Positions 1 to 11,539 of a stretch of 64,000 nucleotides of DNA are shown here, one piece after another. Source of the stretch: Pyronema omphalodes (lineage: Eukaryota; Ascomycota; Pezizomycetes; Pezizales; Pyronemataceae). Under the pieces are notes generated by a model. The model saw only the letters and a program-made list of their open reading frames with translations, was not told where the DNA came from and searched no databases. The stretch covers positions 62,001-126,000 of the forward strand of contig JAJJXM010000087.1 of NCBI GenBank assembly GCA_024516155.1. Reading direction: 5' to 3'. Position numbers and translations under genes: made by a program. Positions within the stretch are counted from its first letter, which is position 1; each line of letters starts with the position of its first letter.

Positions 1-1985
1 GTTAGAGGTTGAAGGTGTATCCCTATGGGTTGCCTTCGATTTCTGGTCGCGTTCTTTGTCTCTCTCGTTTTTCTTCCGTGTCTTATCTTTTTCCGGCTGG
101 AGATCGATTTGTTGTAGGCGTGGATTCTCCTTCTGATTCTTCTCCTTTTCTCGTTGGGTGGCCTTTTTTACAAGGGCGGCCTTGAAGAGTTCGAATGACG
201 GGTCGTATGGATCTTTGGTTAGATCTGATGCGGCTTGGATGACCTCGTCATGGAAGGACTGACTGTACATCTCTTGGAGGACTTCTCACTGAAGTTGATC
301 CTTCCCCTGGTCGATTGACATCCGAATTCGCCGCTCGTCAGCAGGAAGCCCAGCCTTGTACCAGCCCGGGAGGTGCTTCCAACGAAGTTTGTTCATTCTA
401 GGGGTGTAGTTTCTTCGCTCGTGTGGGTCCCAGAAATACTGAGTCATTGCTGCCGCGTATGTTTGCCAGGTGTCTTGTGGCTTAGACGACTTCTACATGT
501 CGACACGATTCTGGTGTCATTGGCGGGCGTCACCCTTAAGGAAGGATCCAAGCCAATGGATCTTTTGAAGGTCAGTCTGATAGTCGATAGCTCGGACTGT
601 CATAAACTCCTTCACGGCCTTGAACCAAGGCATGAATTCGGCCTTCTCTCCAGAGAATGATTCTGGCTCATTCATCTTAGGAGCCTTGCCCATGACCACA
701 GGTGCTCGGTTTGTGGATACCCTATTTTTTCTATCCCTTTTCCGCAGCTCCTGAATGGATCGCCGAATTTCCTTAGGAACCTGCTCAGCATACCTGCGCG
801 CAGAGTCTGAATCAGATTCTGAGGACCCAGAGCTACTGCTGTCAGGTGATGGAGGAGGAGGGGGTACACGTCCGTTTGGTGGACTACTTCCACGTCTAGA
901 ACCTATTCAGGAGGCTTGGATAGATCCCCGCCCATTCCGGTCATTTGGTCTGGGAGGAATTGGCGTGGCAAGTTATACAGGGAGTCATCATCTCCCTGGT
1001 CGTCGGATTCGGAATCGGTCACGTCATGGTCACTCTCCGGTGAAGGGGCCCGACCATCTGTGCGGCGTCCCTGGATCACTTTGCTGATTAGTAACGCCAC
1101 ATCTGCTTGCCTACTTGGGTCCGCAACCCTTTTGACTTGCTCCTGTAATTCCAACTCAATCGCCTTCCACTTGGTGTCGAAGGCAGCCTGCAATCCTTCT
1201 CTTTTGTGCTCACTTCGCGCGGCGGCCTCGTCTTGTTGTTTCTTCAGGCAATCATGATCAGCCTGCTGTCATTTCTGCAGTTGTGAAAGGCGGTCCATTT
1301 CCTTTCGGACATGCTTTTTGCCGGCTGCCAAGTCCGCCTTCAACACAGCTTCCTTATCTTTCAACTCCTGCTGGTCTTTAGCCATCCAGGCCTCCAAGTC
1401 CTTCTCTTTTTGTCGTAATTCTCCTGCCCATCGTTCGCAGCTGGTGTTCCATGCGTCGTGTTTTGTGGCTTCCGCTTTATAGTAAGCCATGATAATTTGT
1501 TGGTTATTTTCTAAGTTTTTGGTATAGGCCTCCAGGGTCACTTGTCGATGGACCTCATCCTTGGCTGCAGTGATTGGGAGGTCCTCCATTTGCCATTGAA
1601 GCTGAGTATATTCTTCGGCGACGTCCATAAATTGGCGGTTGGTCATGTTGAATTGGGTATTCACCGCATTACCCATCTGTTGTTGTGTTTGTTGAGGGGC
1701 TTGGTCCAAGTTGACTTGGATGTTTTCGTACTCCGTTTGCATACTCATGAACATCCAGATTGCATCGCCCTCGTCGTTCTGGATTTGGCTGCGTAAGTCG
1801 CTAATGTCTACAGCAGTACGAGCCAGTTGTCTCATCACGTCCTCAGCCCATGGTCGGATGCCCGGGATACGGATGGAATCTGGTAACCCACTGATTTCTA
1901 TCTCATCACTGACGTTGTCGGGGTCAGCACTGAGGAGAGCCCATGAGGCCAGGGGCTGAGATTCGTATTCGATAAGTTCCGCCAT
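1..1985 (-). pseudogene. Decayed LTR-retrotransposon gag, runs off the left edge
   Basis: Reading leftward from an ATG at 1985 there is a long acidic, coiled-coil-rich region (1985-1272), an in-frame TGA at about 1269-1271, then the same frame continues to about 903. A frame change near 905 leads into a Ser/Asp-rich linker and a gag capsid-like segment (699-517) with the pattern P-E-S-F-S-G, then F-M-P-W-F-K and L-G-S-F-L-K-G. This is the usual look of a Ty3-type gag (Retrotrans_gag). Further stops follow at about 517 and 490, after which gag-like residues (F-W-D-P-H-E-R-R, G-W-Y-K-A-G-L-P) continue to the window edge. No protease or RT is visible. The several stops and the frame change make it a pseudogene. 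The family is inferred from pattern only. Confidence 0.7.
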
Positions 1986-3738
1986 GTCGTAATATAGTGG
2001 CTGATGAGTACTTCTCGATTCACTCAGTGAGGTGTATGAGTAAACATATAGTGTATACCGGGGGTCCTAGAGTAAATGGACGGCCGGGTAACTCTGAAAT
2101 ATTCGAAAGAAAAGACAGAAGTAATCATTCCAAGAAGGGGAATTATACCTTCTCAAAGGGACTCTTCTAACGGAATATAGAGGTGATAAGAGTTATAAGT
2201 TTGAACTCTCCTGCGTATCTCAGGGAGTGTTTCGAGAGTACTGGTTCGGTTTGGTGGTCGTTTCTTGAAGAGGGAGAACCGAAGGTATTTTAGTGCTTTC
2301 AGGTAAGGTTTGGATTCGATGCCGTTGGGTATCAACTCAAGAGAAGACAATAACCCCTTGTGGGATGTGTTGTTGTATACGGGACAGTGGTAACGGTGTT
2401 GCTGAATGATGTCTTCTTTGTGTGGGGGCTTTTGAGACTTTTTATATTTTTCTTATCATGAGCCCCCCCCTCATATACCCTGCGAGCACTATGCGGTGGG
2501 CGGAAGTGGAAGTACCTTAAGACGTTGGCTGGCTACACATCAACGTGATTTTTCCACCATACAAAATGCAACTTTGGGTAAAAACGCTAATATCGCGAAT
2601 TTACTTTAAGGTATCCTCCGGGCCGTTATCCGGATCATGCCTTAGTCATTTGCTAATGCCTAGACTCGTTCTTTTCGTCGTTTGCACTGACGTCATCGAG
2701 AATAACAAGGCATCGGAATGCATTTCGAAGAATGTGCATTGCAGGACTGGCTGACGCGTTCCTGCAACTCACATCGGACTTCGATATCCGGTTGGAGATT
2801 CCCTCGGTTCCGGTGAAGTCGTTTGTATGATCTGACGATGTCGTCATGGCCGGCAGTAGACTGTGGGCATTCCGGGGGTCCGTAATAGGAGGTGGTCCGA
2901 TGTTCGGTTCCTCATACAGTCGTCTCGTGATATCGGCAGTTCGAAGGTGCGTTTGCGAAGATAAGGTTTCCGGTAATAACTACCGACAGAGGTAGTTAAC
3001 TCCTTATCTCCTTCGGCCGACTAGACTCCGCTGTCGTATGTTGTTATTGGGCTTATCCGGTTTCCTTCCTCGGTCAGGCGCAATGCCACGGTCACGTATG
3101 ACTATGTTTTCTTGTTTATGGCAAAGTGTTCCGTGAATACATTATCCCATACAACTTAAATACAGTTCTTTCCCTCCTAACCTTTCTATCCTTATCATCC
3201 TCGATATCTGTTTCCTGCGGTGACCTATTTGCGTCACATTCTCCTTCCTATTCGTATTCATATCTGGCGCGCCGTGTCTCTTAGTTCCACGACCCTGTCC
3301 GGACGGTTTTCTCATATACGGCAGAAGAGGTGCGTTCGCTCAAAGGCTTCGGTAAGTCTTTGAGTGAGGTCCTAAGGTTATAAGTATTCCAGGTTTTTAT
3401 CAGCGGCAGCGGTATGTTCCTCGAGGTATGGCTGCACATTAGAAACCACAGTCGTTGATCGGAAACAGACCCACCTCAGGGGCTGCCCGGGGTTTCCCCG
3501 CCCTCGATGATGCTGACTTTTTCCCTGGCCCCCCATTATCCTACTTCCTGCGGGAAGTGGATGAAGGGTAGTTAGTAATAGCTCTCGCCTTTGGCTTGAG
3601 TTATTACTTACATAAGGATTCCCATTCTTTAAAATGTCATATTGGGGTAGGGTATGACAACTGACTTCCCACGTGAAAAACAAAAGAAAACCTCGTAAAC
3701 ACCTAAAAGATAAGTAAGGAAAAATTACAAATGATGTT
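1986..3738. other. No gene; probable retroelement-derived spacer
   Basis: I see no coding sequence I can support. The stretch lies upstream (in gag orientation) of the decayed gag, so part of it may be its LTR or leader, but I find no TG...CA-bounded pair in the window and no convincing primer-binding site. Short open frames here have no recognisable motifs. Confidence 0.4.
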
Positions 3739-4029
3739 CTAAACACCTGGCCCTCCCACCCGTGCGTATACGTATCGTCTGCCTATCTCCATCGCAGTAA
3801 GAAATCTCAAGATCGCTTTCGTGGGTCGATCGTCCCTGAAAAGACCCACTATCTTGAGCCTTCCCCTCAGCCTTCCCCTTCTTCCCCGAATCCTATCCAC
3901 CTCTTCCTTGAACGTCTTAAACTCATTCCTCCAATGAGGGCAATCGCCGGAGAGATGACCTCTGGTTTGTCTCTTGATTGACTGGCACCACTGGCACCGA
4001 TCCGACTCCTCTTTCTTGATGCGTACCAA
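3739..4029 (-). pseudogene. C-terminal fragment of a LINE reverse transcriptase (Cys/His knuckle)
   Basis: A 96-codon frame carries C-x2-C, then Q-T-R-x-H-L, then C-x2-W-R, followed by a basic tail. This C-W-C ... Q-T-R-H-L-F ... C-x-x-W pattern is the usual C-terminal end of fungal LINE (Tad/CgT-type) ORF2 proteins, after the RT domain. No RT or endonuclease sequence adjoins it, so it is a fragment. It lies on the opposite strand to the neighbouring truncated LINE at 4.18-6 kb, so it comes from a different insertion. What I see is the motif; the family is inferred. Confidence 0.5.
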
Positions 4030-4177
4030 GTGGGCTTTTTGTTTTTTTGAAGATGCGGTTTCTGTTAGTCGGAAACTTGTCGTGTGATAAGTTGTGAAGT
4101 GGTTACGCGATAGGCCTCATAACGTGTTGAACCCTCGTACCGACAAGCAAACATCATTCTACTGCCCTTTTCCGGCC

Positions 4178-5985
4178 ACCTTTCAACAATGACGAGTCAG
4201 AAATGTTGCATTTTCACCGAGCCAAGAAAGATGATGACAGAGAAGAAGAGAAGATTACTTTGCCAGATGGTACAGTGGTGTCACCAGGGACTCAAGGAGG
4301 AAAAAGGGATGTTGTCAGATGGATGGGAATTCATTTTGATAGAAAGCTTACATTTAAACACCATGTGCATGAAAAGCTGACTGCCGCCTTCAGATCCTTC
4401 ATTGCCCTATCTAGCCTCGTCCGCTTCCAAACAGGTTGGTCCCCAGCAGCTGCACGCTTACTTTACTGTGCCTGTGTCCAATCCAGGTCCGATTTTCGAG
4501 TAGAGATTTGGTGGCAAGGACACAAAGGTCTGGCCGAAACAATGCAACTTCAACAAAAAGAAGCCCTGAGGAGGATTGTCAATGTGTACCAATTGACACC
4601 TATAATGGCCCTACACAAGGAAAGTGCAATACCACCAGTGACGATCAGACTAAATGGAAAACAAAGAAACTATGCCCAAAGGCTTCTCACACTCCCTCCA
4701 ACACATCCTGTGGCTTCCAGGTGTCCATCCTCCTTCCCGATGCCAAATGACTTCGAAACCTCACTACTATCTAACCGGGAATATGACTGGCAATGGCAGA
4801 GTGAACTTGGAGCACCCTCACGGCTTGCTTGCTTACTTCAATACCTGGGAGCATGGCTATCCCCCATAGACACAGTCCAGGACACAGCCTAACCATCCAT
4901 GAAACCTTGGGAGAAGAGCAGCATCCATACCGAAATTGAGGAAATCCCAAGACAAGACGCCGCCAGAAAACACATGAACAGACTGCAAGATTATATACAC
5001 TGACGGCTCATCGAAGGGAGATCAAACAGGGGCTGGTGTCTAGATTCCTCGTGGACTCCCACAAATAATTACAACCACGATACCGATGGGAGAAACCAGT
5101 GAGGTCTATGATGCAGAACTCCGAGCAATACTTGAAGGCCTCAAGAAGACTGCATCATTTATCAAGCGACACAAGGAATCCAATTGCCATATCTACATCT
5201 TTTGTGACAACCAGTCAGCGATCCGTAGGATAAGACACCTCCACAGGGGACCCGGCCAATATATTGCCCGAAGCATCCATGAAATTACAAAAACCCTGAT
5301 GAAATTCAACACTGAAATAACAATCTCATGGGTACCGGGACACACACAAATCCGAGGAAATGAGATGGTAGATGACCTCGCCAAAGCTGCAACCTCTCCG
5401 AAACCGGATCGCACGCCTGTGGTATCCATCTCCTGGCTCAGAAGACAAACCCGAGGCCAGAAACTGAAGGAGTGGAAGGAATGGTACGAACAACAAAAAC
5501 CGCCAAAAACATACAAATCAGCTCATGTAGGACAGCTAGACATTGCATACACAAATACCACCCGCAAAATCTCATCAGCCATCCTAGGCCTCAGAACCGG
5601 TAATGGATATTTCTTGCATTACCTACCAAAGACGAACTCCGAAAAATATCCTTCACCCAGATACACCTATCCAATGCAACCCCCACAAACACCCAAACAT
5701 TCCATCCTAGGCTGCCCAAAATACCAAGTACAGAGGAATAAGCTCCGCCGCGAACTGAAACTGCACAGGAACCACCCTGCACCACTCCAAGTGATACTCT
5801 ACCCTCCTGATGGAACCAAGGCCCTTAACACTATGATCTCTACTACCAAGATTGCCGCCGTAAAGTGGATACAGGCACAGGTAAGTAATGCTCCCGCTGT
5901 GGAAGATGACCCGGAAGGAAGGAGAATGGGCTGGGGAACACTGATCGAATCTGAGAACGAGCACGAAGCGGTTCGGAGCGAATAA
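4178..5985 (+). pseudogene. 5'-truncated, mutated LINE ORF2 (end of RT plus RNase H)
   Basis: This frame is clearly related to the ORF2 on the minus strand at 52047-54270. Shared stretches include L-H-F-H-R-A, D-V-V-R-W-x-G-I, R-C-P-S-S-F-P and, in the RNase H part, Y-T-D-G-S, D-A-E-L, D-N-Q-S-A-I and W-V-P-G-H-T. The catalytic acidic residues of RNase H are still present. Homology begins just after the point where the RT Y-x-D-D box would end, so the copy is 5'-truncated, as is common for LINEs. It is dead: there is a TAA after the D-T-A codons at 4890-4892, a frame change before the RNase H, and a TAG inside the first RNase H strand (about 5040). The last intact part is 5086-5985. Confidence 0.8.
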
Positions 5986-6665
5986 GACGAATAATGCTGT
6001 AAAAAAAAAAAAAAAAAAAAAAAACAAAAAAAACCTGAAGAGAGATACATTATGTACATAGAGAGCCGAAGAACAGCAAGAGCGAGAAAGGGTGCCGCGC
6101 GAGAAAGGCAAAAGAGAACAAGTGAGAGGAAGAAGAGGACCGGATGAGACAAAAGCTGAAGAGAGAGGTGAAAGGAGAGGTCTAAAAAGAAGGTGGAAAA
6201 GTCGAGGGGCGAAAGGAAAGAGGTGGAGTGAAGTGATATCAAAGAGCAGAGAAGAGGAGCGAAGACCAGTGTAATGGAGCAGAGAAGAGAGGAGAAGAGA
6301 GGAGAGGAGCAGAGAGGATTGAAGTAGAGAGGCGAGGTGAGGAGAGGAGAGTGAAGGAGAGCATAGGAGAGCAGAGGGGAGCAGAAGAGAGCAGAGACAG
6401 GGTACGAATAACGAAGCGAGAGTGTAGAGTTAGACTGCCGGGAGGGAAAAGAGCAAACAGGGCTCCAAAATGTAACGACGAGAATGAAAACCAGCAGGAG
6501 GAAGAGAGGTGGCAACAGGCCCAAGAAATGGAGTACGCTCTGGGGCGGATCCCAGCGAGACTCCAAGGTAACAGCTGGAGCCTCAAAATATAATTAGACT
6601 GTGGCATACGTCATAACCTTGAGGTTGGGAACGTTCAAGAAAATTAAATCAAATCAAATCAAATA
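5986..6665 (+). repeat. 3' tail of the truncated LINE: poly(A), GA-rich tract, (AAATC)n
   Basis: Directly after the ORF2 stop comes an A tract (about 6001-6024), then some 400 bases of almost pure purine (GA-rich), and finally an AAATC repeat at about 6641-6665 that looks like the element's 3' terminus. The LINE at 51.5 kb has the same order of parts on its coding strand, which supports reading this as the element's own 3' UTR and not host sequence. Confidence 0.6.
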
Positions 6666-7091
6666 AGTGATGCTGTACTATTTCGATACGAGTGATGACG
6701 CATGATGGGACTGACACACTGAATAGTTTGTCAAGTAACGTATTCCCGTATTCCCGTATTCTTAATTGAGCTTTTTACTACCCTATCTATCTGGCAAAAG
6801 AATAGCAATCTCTTCAACGGAATTGGCCTTGAATTCATTCGTTGTTATGTATTTGCAAAGGAAAAAGAATATGGTATCTAGGCTATAAAAATTGACAACT
6901 TTTATGAAGCACCGCGAGACGTAATTTTGGGTATCATTTGGTAGGAGTTATGATGCTTATGATATCGTTTCCGCTTCCGCAATATTGACATTATCACTCC
7001 CCTCCCCCTTTTCGCCTGTCACCCTCGACATAGACATTAGCAGTTCGCCACAGAGCTTCTTTCCTTTCCACCCCCAACCGCCCGAACCCCG
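6666..7091. other. Intergenic, no feature seen
   Basis: This is AT-rich spacer between the LINE tail and the 3' end of CHK1. I see nothing coding. It must contain the CHK1 3' UTR and polyadenylation signals, which I cannot place. Confidence 0.5.
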
Positions 7092-9152
7092 TCAATTCCC
7101 CGTCCAAACAACCTCCTTACAAAGCACAGTAACCTCTCTAAAAAACCTCCTCCACTCAAGTGGATCTCCAACATTCTTACTAAACGTAACCTGCAACAAG
7201 TCCTCTGCCAGTCTCTCGACAATCACATCACCTCTCAGGGGACATTTTCTTCGATCCTCAGTTTTTATTGGGATCCACGTTTCCGTGTTATTGTCATCGT
7301 AGTCGGAGGGTTTGAATGGTGGAATTAAGATACCCATACGGTGAAGGGCGCTGGAAATTATCGGCAGGATTTGTCGGAAGGAGTAAGATGAGAAGAAACG
7401 TGTTAATCGTTGGAAGGGACAGATGTCACCGAATTTACTGGCGTGTTGTGTCTGTTAAGAAAGGGGGTTAGTATCTAGTATCTTGAATGCCGCAACAAAT
7501 GAAAAGATGAAGGATGGGGCAAGTTTACCAGAGAAATCAATCCATCACTACCCCTAGGCGCAAACTGGCTCATAGTAGGATCCTCCGCCAGCGCCGCCCA
7601 AATACTCTGCGATTCCCTATTTTCCAATTCATCTTTACTATCTCTCGCCACAGGCTGACTCGCAAACGGTTGTCTCAGTCGTTCAATATCAAACTGCATA
7701 TCCCCCGCCGCAGCCGCCACAGGTTGCGTCGATGATAGTCGTCCAAAGTCATTATCCACCTTAACATGCCGTACCGGTGGTTCTTTACTGAAATCAATCT
7801 TTAGATTCTCCATCATTTTTGCGGCTAATCCCACCCCATCGGAACACCGTCCGTCGAGTGATAGATAAGGATTTGGCCTGGTGAACCAAGGATGGTCTCT
7901 TATCCGCTCCAAGGAGAAGCGTGAGGAGGTGGAAATACACATCATGCCCCGTAATAAGGATAATGTGTCGTTGGGTACAAATGGCCAGGGATCATAAGAT
8001 GGGCGTCCTTTACTTCGTTTGTAAAGATCGAATTCGAAGGAACGGTCAGTAGGCTCATCCCATGGTGTATTACCTACTAGTAAAGTGAAAAGAACAACAC
8101 CGCAGGACCAGATATCGCAGTAGTCGGCGCGGTAGGAACCTACCAGGACCTCGGGTGCCGCATACGGCGGCGATCCGCATAAGGAACTGGATTCTTTGTA
8201 TTTGCCTTTGTAGTGGAATAGTACGGCGAGGCCAAAGTCGGCGATTTTTAGGTTTCCGTTGCCGTCGAGGAGAATGTTTTCTGGTTTTAAGTCTGGTGGG
8301 TGTTAGGAGTTGCTGATTGATGAGGGGTTGGAATGGAGAGGATGAACTGTTTACCCCGATGTGCTATTCCTTTGCCGTGCATCCAACTTAAGCCAGAGAT
8401 CATTTGGACAAAGTAGAAATGTGCAATATCTTCCGGTAGTCCCACATCCGGTTCTGCTTACTGTCAGCCTTTCGTTCTTCCGCCGTTTTCCCTACTCCTC
8501 CCACTCCATGCCTTAAAGATATAATTTCCCCCCCACAAACAACATCCAGCCCAAGAAAACCCACCTATCTTATCAAACAAATCTCCTCCCTGTGCATACT
8601 CCATAGCAATCCAAATCCACACATCATTCTCCCCATTCCCATAAAACTGAATCAAATTCTTATGACCACTCGAAAGCTTATGAAGCTCTACCTCGAACCG
8701 TAGTTGTCTCGCCGATATATGTCCTCGCTCTAATGCGTTTTTCTTGTGTACAAATTTTACTGCAAATACTCCAGTGTCGCTTTTTCCTTTTTTGACACTG
8801 CGTTATAGAAGGTCAGCTTTGACTATTAAAAATACGCGGACTATGGGAAATAAAGCAGCTTCTGAAGCAAAAATGAAGCAAGCACAGAGCAAGCTCGTAG
8901 CAAGCAGAAACCAAGCTCGAAGTAATACAGCTAGACACAGAAAACAAAAAGAAACAGCAAGGAGAAACCCACGAAGCATAAGCACCTCTTCCAATAGTTT
9001 TCGATACAACATCGAACGGTAAATCATTAGGCAGCGGATCAAGCTGTGTCAAAGTAGTCTGTTGTGTAGTCTATATAGCACCACCATAGCACAATTCAGC
9101 ATTTAATTTCACCATCGCCCCCATGGTAAATACCGGAAGGCTTACTCACCAT
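7092..9152 (-). CDS. CHK1: CHK1 DNA-damage checkpoint Ser/Thr kinase
   Basis: The protein is a nuclear effector kinase that arrests the cell cycle after DNA damage. Six exons (9152-9150, 9058-8973, 8797-8565, 8453-8355, 8292-7529, 7451-7092) total 1545 nt and encode 514 aa, with every junction GT-AG and in frame. The glycine loop is G-R-G-A-Y-A (24-29), the ATP lysine is in F-A-V-K (K44), H-R-D has D141, D-F-G has D159, and an S-P-P-Y-A-A-P-E activation segment follows. The C-terminal 200 residues fit the CHK1 regulatory tail. The frame upstream of L-T-Q-L-D-P-L-P-N-D-L-P-F has no ATG before a stop. The start is supplied by a lone ATG directly followed by a consensus donor (gtgagt), giving M-T-T-L-T-Q. 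The N-terminus matches the fungal CHK1 style (P-L-P-N-D-L-P-F..VSKTIG). Length is normal for the family. Confidence 0.9.
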
Positions 9153-10260
9153 CTCAACTTTTATAAACTTCCGAACGCGTTGATGAGTGACTGGAGCACT
9201 GGAGACGCGTTCGGGACTTCTGGGGCGCGGGGTTCGGCGTTCGGACCGGGATGACGCAGTGGTGGGGTACCTTGGGTCCTTGAGGCTTGAGGCTTGAGGC
9301 TTTAGGCTTGGCTTAAGGGTCGTTTGGCTGCTTCAAGCTTGGGTTACTTTCGCTGTGGCTGTCTTCGCTGTGCTTTGCGTTAGGTACATGTGATACCCCG
9401 CACCGCACTGAAGGATGGATGACACGTATGGTATATTGCATATTACAAAGTTCTTCACGGGATAAACGGAAATCTTCAAGCCCTATGGATATTGCAAAAT
9501 GCAGTTGAGCTTTCAGTTGTTTGGGATTATGAGATGATGAGACGATGGGATGGATGGGTGTGTGGATACTGTAGGCGAAAATGTGCCTGTAGGCAGGAAA
9601 AGCAGTAGATGAGGGAGGGAGCCTGATATGGAATTGATGATGATGGTGATGGAAAAGAATGGAATTTTGGTGTCGAATCTCGATGACTTAGCTTAGCTTA
9701 GCTTCGTTGGGCCTCAGAGCTCAACAAATCATTCGTTTCCCCGCATCTGCCTCGTTTTTGTTCCATTTTGCCTTCGTTTAAGCATTAAACATTCCAGTGT
9801 GGTCTCTTGTTGTGGTAATGATGTTCATTTACGAGCGCATGAGAAGAGACCGGTATGCCACATGTAATAAACGAGATTAAACTTGACATCTCAAACACGT
9901 GCTCTTTGAGCCTTTATGAGCTCACCTACGCGCTGTAGGAAGAGGCACAGTCGACGACAATCGCTCGTCATGACGTCATATACAGATCCACTCAAATACG
10001 CTGGTATCCAAGCCTACAGAGTCGCCGCTTGAAACAGAAGATTTAAATTATGTAGAGCCAAAACCAGGACAATGATTATCTAGGAGGTACAATGAACCTG
10101 AAGGACGACAACGAATTGAAATGATATCTGGAATCAACAACGGTGCGCCGAATCCGACAGACCTAAGAAACTTTACATTGAAAAGCAATCTGACCAAATT
10201 GTCCCGCTAACGAAACCCCGCCCGCTGGAAACGAAGAAACTGAAATTGACAATGGTATAA
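9153..10260. other. Intergenic between CHK1 and LC8
   Basis: This holds the CHK1 promoter and the LC8 3' flank. A short run of TTGAGGC-type repeats lies at about 9278-9310. I see no coding region, RNA gene or transposon. Confidence 0.5.
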
Positions 10261-10968
10261 CTACGCAGTTTTGTACAAAAGGACAGCAAGGTTGCCGACG
10301 TAGAAGTAGATGAAGTGCTTGGTCTCTGAAATGGCATTAGTAAATGCGGACGGGACGGCATTGGTAGAGATGCGACGTACCGTGTGTCACGAAACTTCCG
10401 AAGTTGCGGCCGACGATGCAGTGCCCTGAGACAAGATTAGTATGACGATGGTAGCGTTAGGTAGCGGGATACTGCGTACAGGTGTTGCCGTATTTCGCAT
10501 CGAACTAAGGGTTCAAGTCAGCGCAAGTTGCAAAAAAGTGTCACCACATCACATACCTCTTTCTTGATCATCTGTGCGATGTCCTGTTACTTTTTAGCAT
10601 CGCTGTCATTTCGACTGCTCTACCGGAAGGCAAACCTTCTCGACATTGTTCTCCTTCATAGCTTTCTTGGCTACACAATTTTGTCAGTTGACTGTAAAGA
10701 ACTGTCCAGCAATTGATGTAACATACCGACTTCCTGAGCAGCAGCTGCCATGTCCTCAGCCTAGCAAAAGTTAATTTCGTGAACCTTGGGAGCTCGAATA
10801 GTCATTCGTACCATGTCGACAGACTTTACAGTCGCTACAGAAGCTCACAGTCAGTTTCTAAACTTCCCCTCGTCCGCAAGAATGGAATCTAGAGGTGGAC
10901 ATACTCTTGAGCTCGGCGACGTCTCCAGCACGATCAGCAGGGGCGGTAGCTTTGGCCTCAGAAGACAT
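10261..10968 (-). CDS. Dynein light chain LC8 (DYNLL/Dyn2 type)
   Basis: LC8 is a small homodimeric hub that binds dynein intermediate chain and many other partners. Eight exons (10968-10905, 10834-10812, 10760-10727, 10670-10636, 10583-10557, 10504-10480, 10425-10381, 10325-10261) total 318 nt and encode 105 aa, with all introns GT-AG and in frame. Recognisable blocks are K-S-V-D-M-A-E-D-M, the D-I-A-Q-M-I-K-K-E-F-D helix, Y-G-N-T-W-H-C-I-V-G-R-N-F-G-S and T-H-E-T-K-H-F-I-Y-F-Y, all near-invariant in LC8. The N-terminal extension (about 20 residues, Ala/Glu-rich) is longer than in animals but usual in filamentous fungi. Six of the eight exons are 65 nt or less apart from the 64-nt first one, and two are 25 and 27 nt, so gene finders could easily miss them. 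Confidence 0.92.
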
Positions 10969-11539
10969 GATTGTGATAGTTGGTTTGGTGTTGGTAAAGC
11001 GGGGTACGGGTTTCTGAGAGGATCGCGGAGTCAGAATATCACGATAAACGGAGACGTGGATAAGGGTTGAGGTGTACCGGAAGAGATTGAGTTGTGGCGG
11101 TGGCTATTGGGAGGTTTGGTGGGGAGGTGTAGCTGGTTTAACGATGCTTCGTTGTTCATGTGTTTATGGTTTATGGTCGTGTTGGTGCATGGATGCGGCT
11201 TAACGAGAATGGCTACTAATATCCCGATCAGGTAACCCGAATGTTTGATGAGCCTGGGTGCTGCATGCATTCAACTGGACATTAATGACCACTAAATATC
11301 TCTATTTGGGAATTACGACGCGTTGGGAAATTAGCCAAGTGGTTGAATTAGCTTTAGCACAGCGTCTGCTCTAGAAGTCGATGGACACTTGCCAGCAGCC
11401 ACCTGTCGCGGCGCGCTTCCTCGACCCTGTAGGCTGTGGAACGCTAGCGAGAGTTACTAAAGCATCGGCCAATTTTTTTTTCTTGACATGCATATAACCA
11501 GTCGCTTCTGCGTCTCTTCTCCAACAAACTCCCTCTACA
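10969..11539. promoter_or_regulatory. Shared divergent promoter region of LC8 and MRD1
   Basis: The 571 bases between the two start codons must hold both promoters and 5' UTRs. No TATA box is obvious on either side. A pyrimidine-rich stretch (about 11510-11537) precedes the MRD1 start. Confidence 0.4.

Noticed and set aside
5799..6607. Long minus-strand Ser/Leu-rich frames opposite the LINE tail
   Set aside because: They are the complement of the purine-rich 3' UTR and have no domain.
8813..9052. Non-ATG (TTG) start for CHK1
   Set aside because: A lone ATG with a consensus donor 91 nt upstream restores a normal start in frame.
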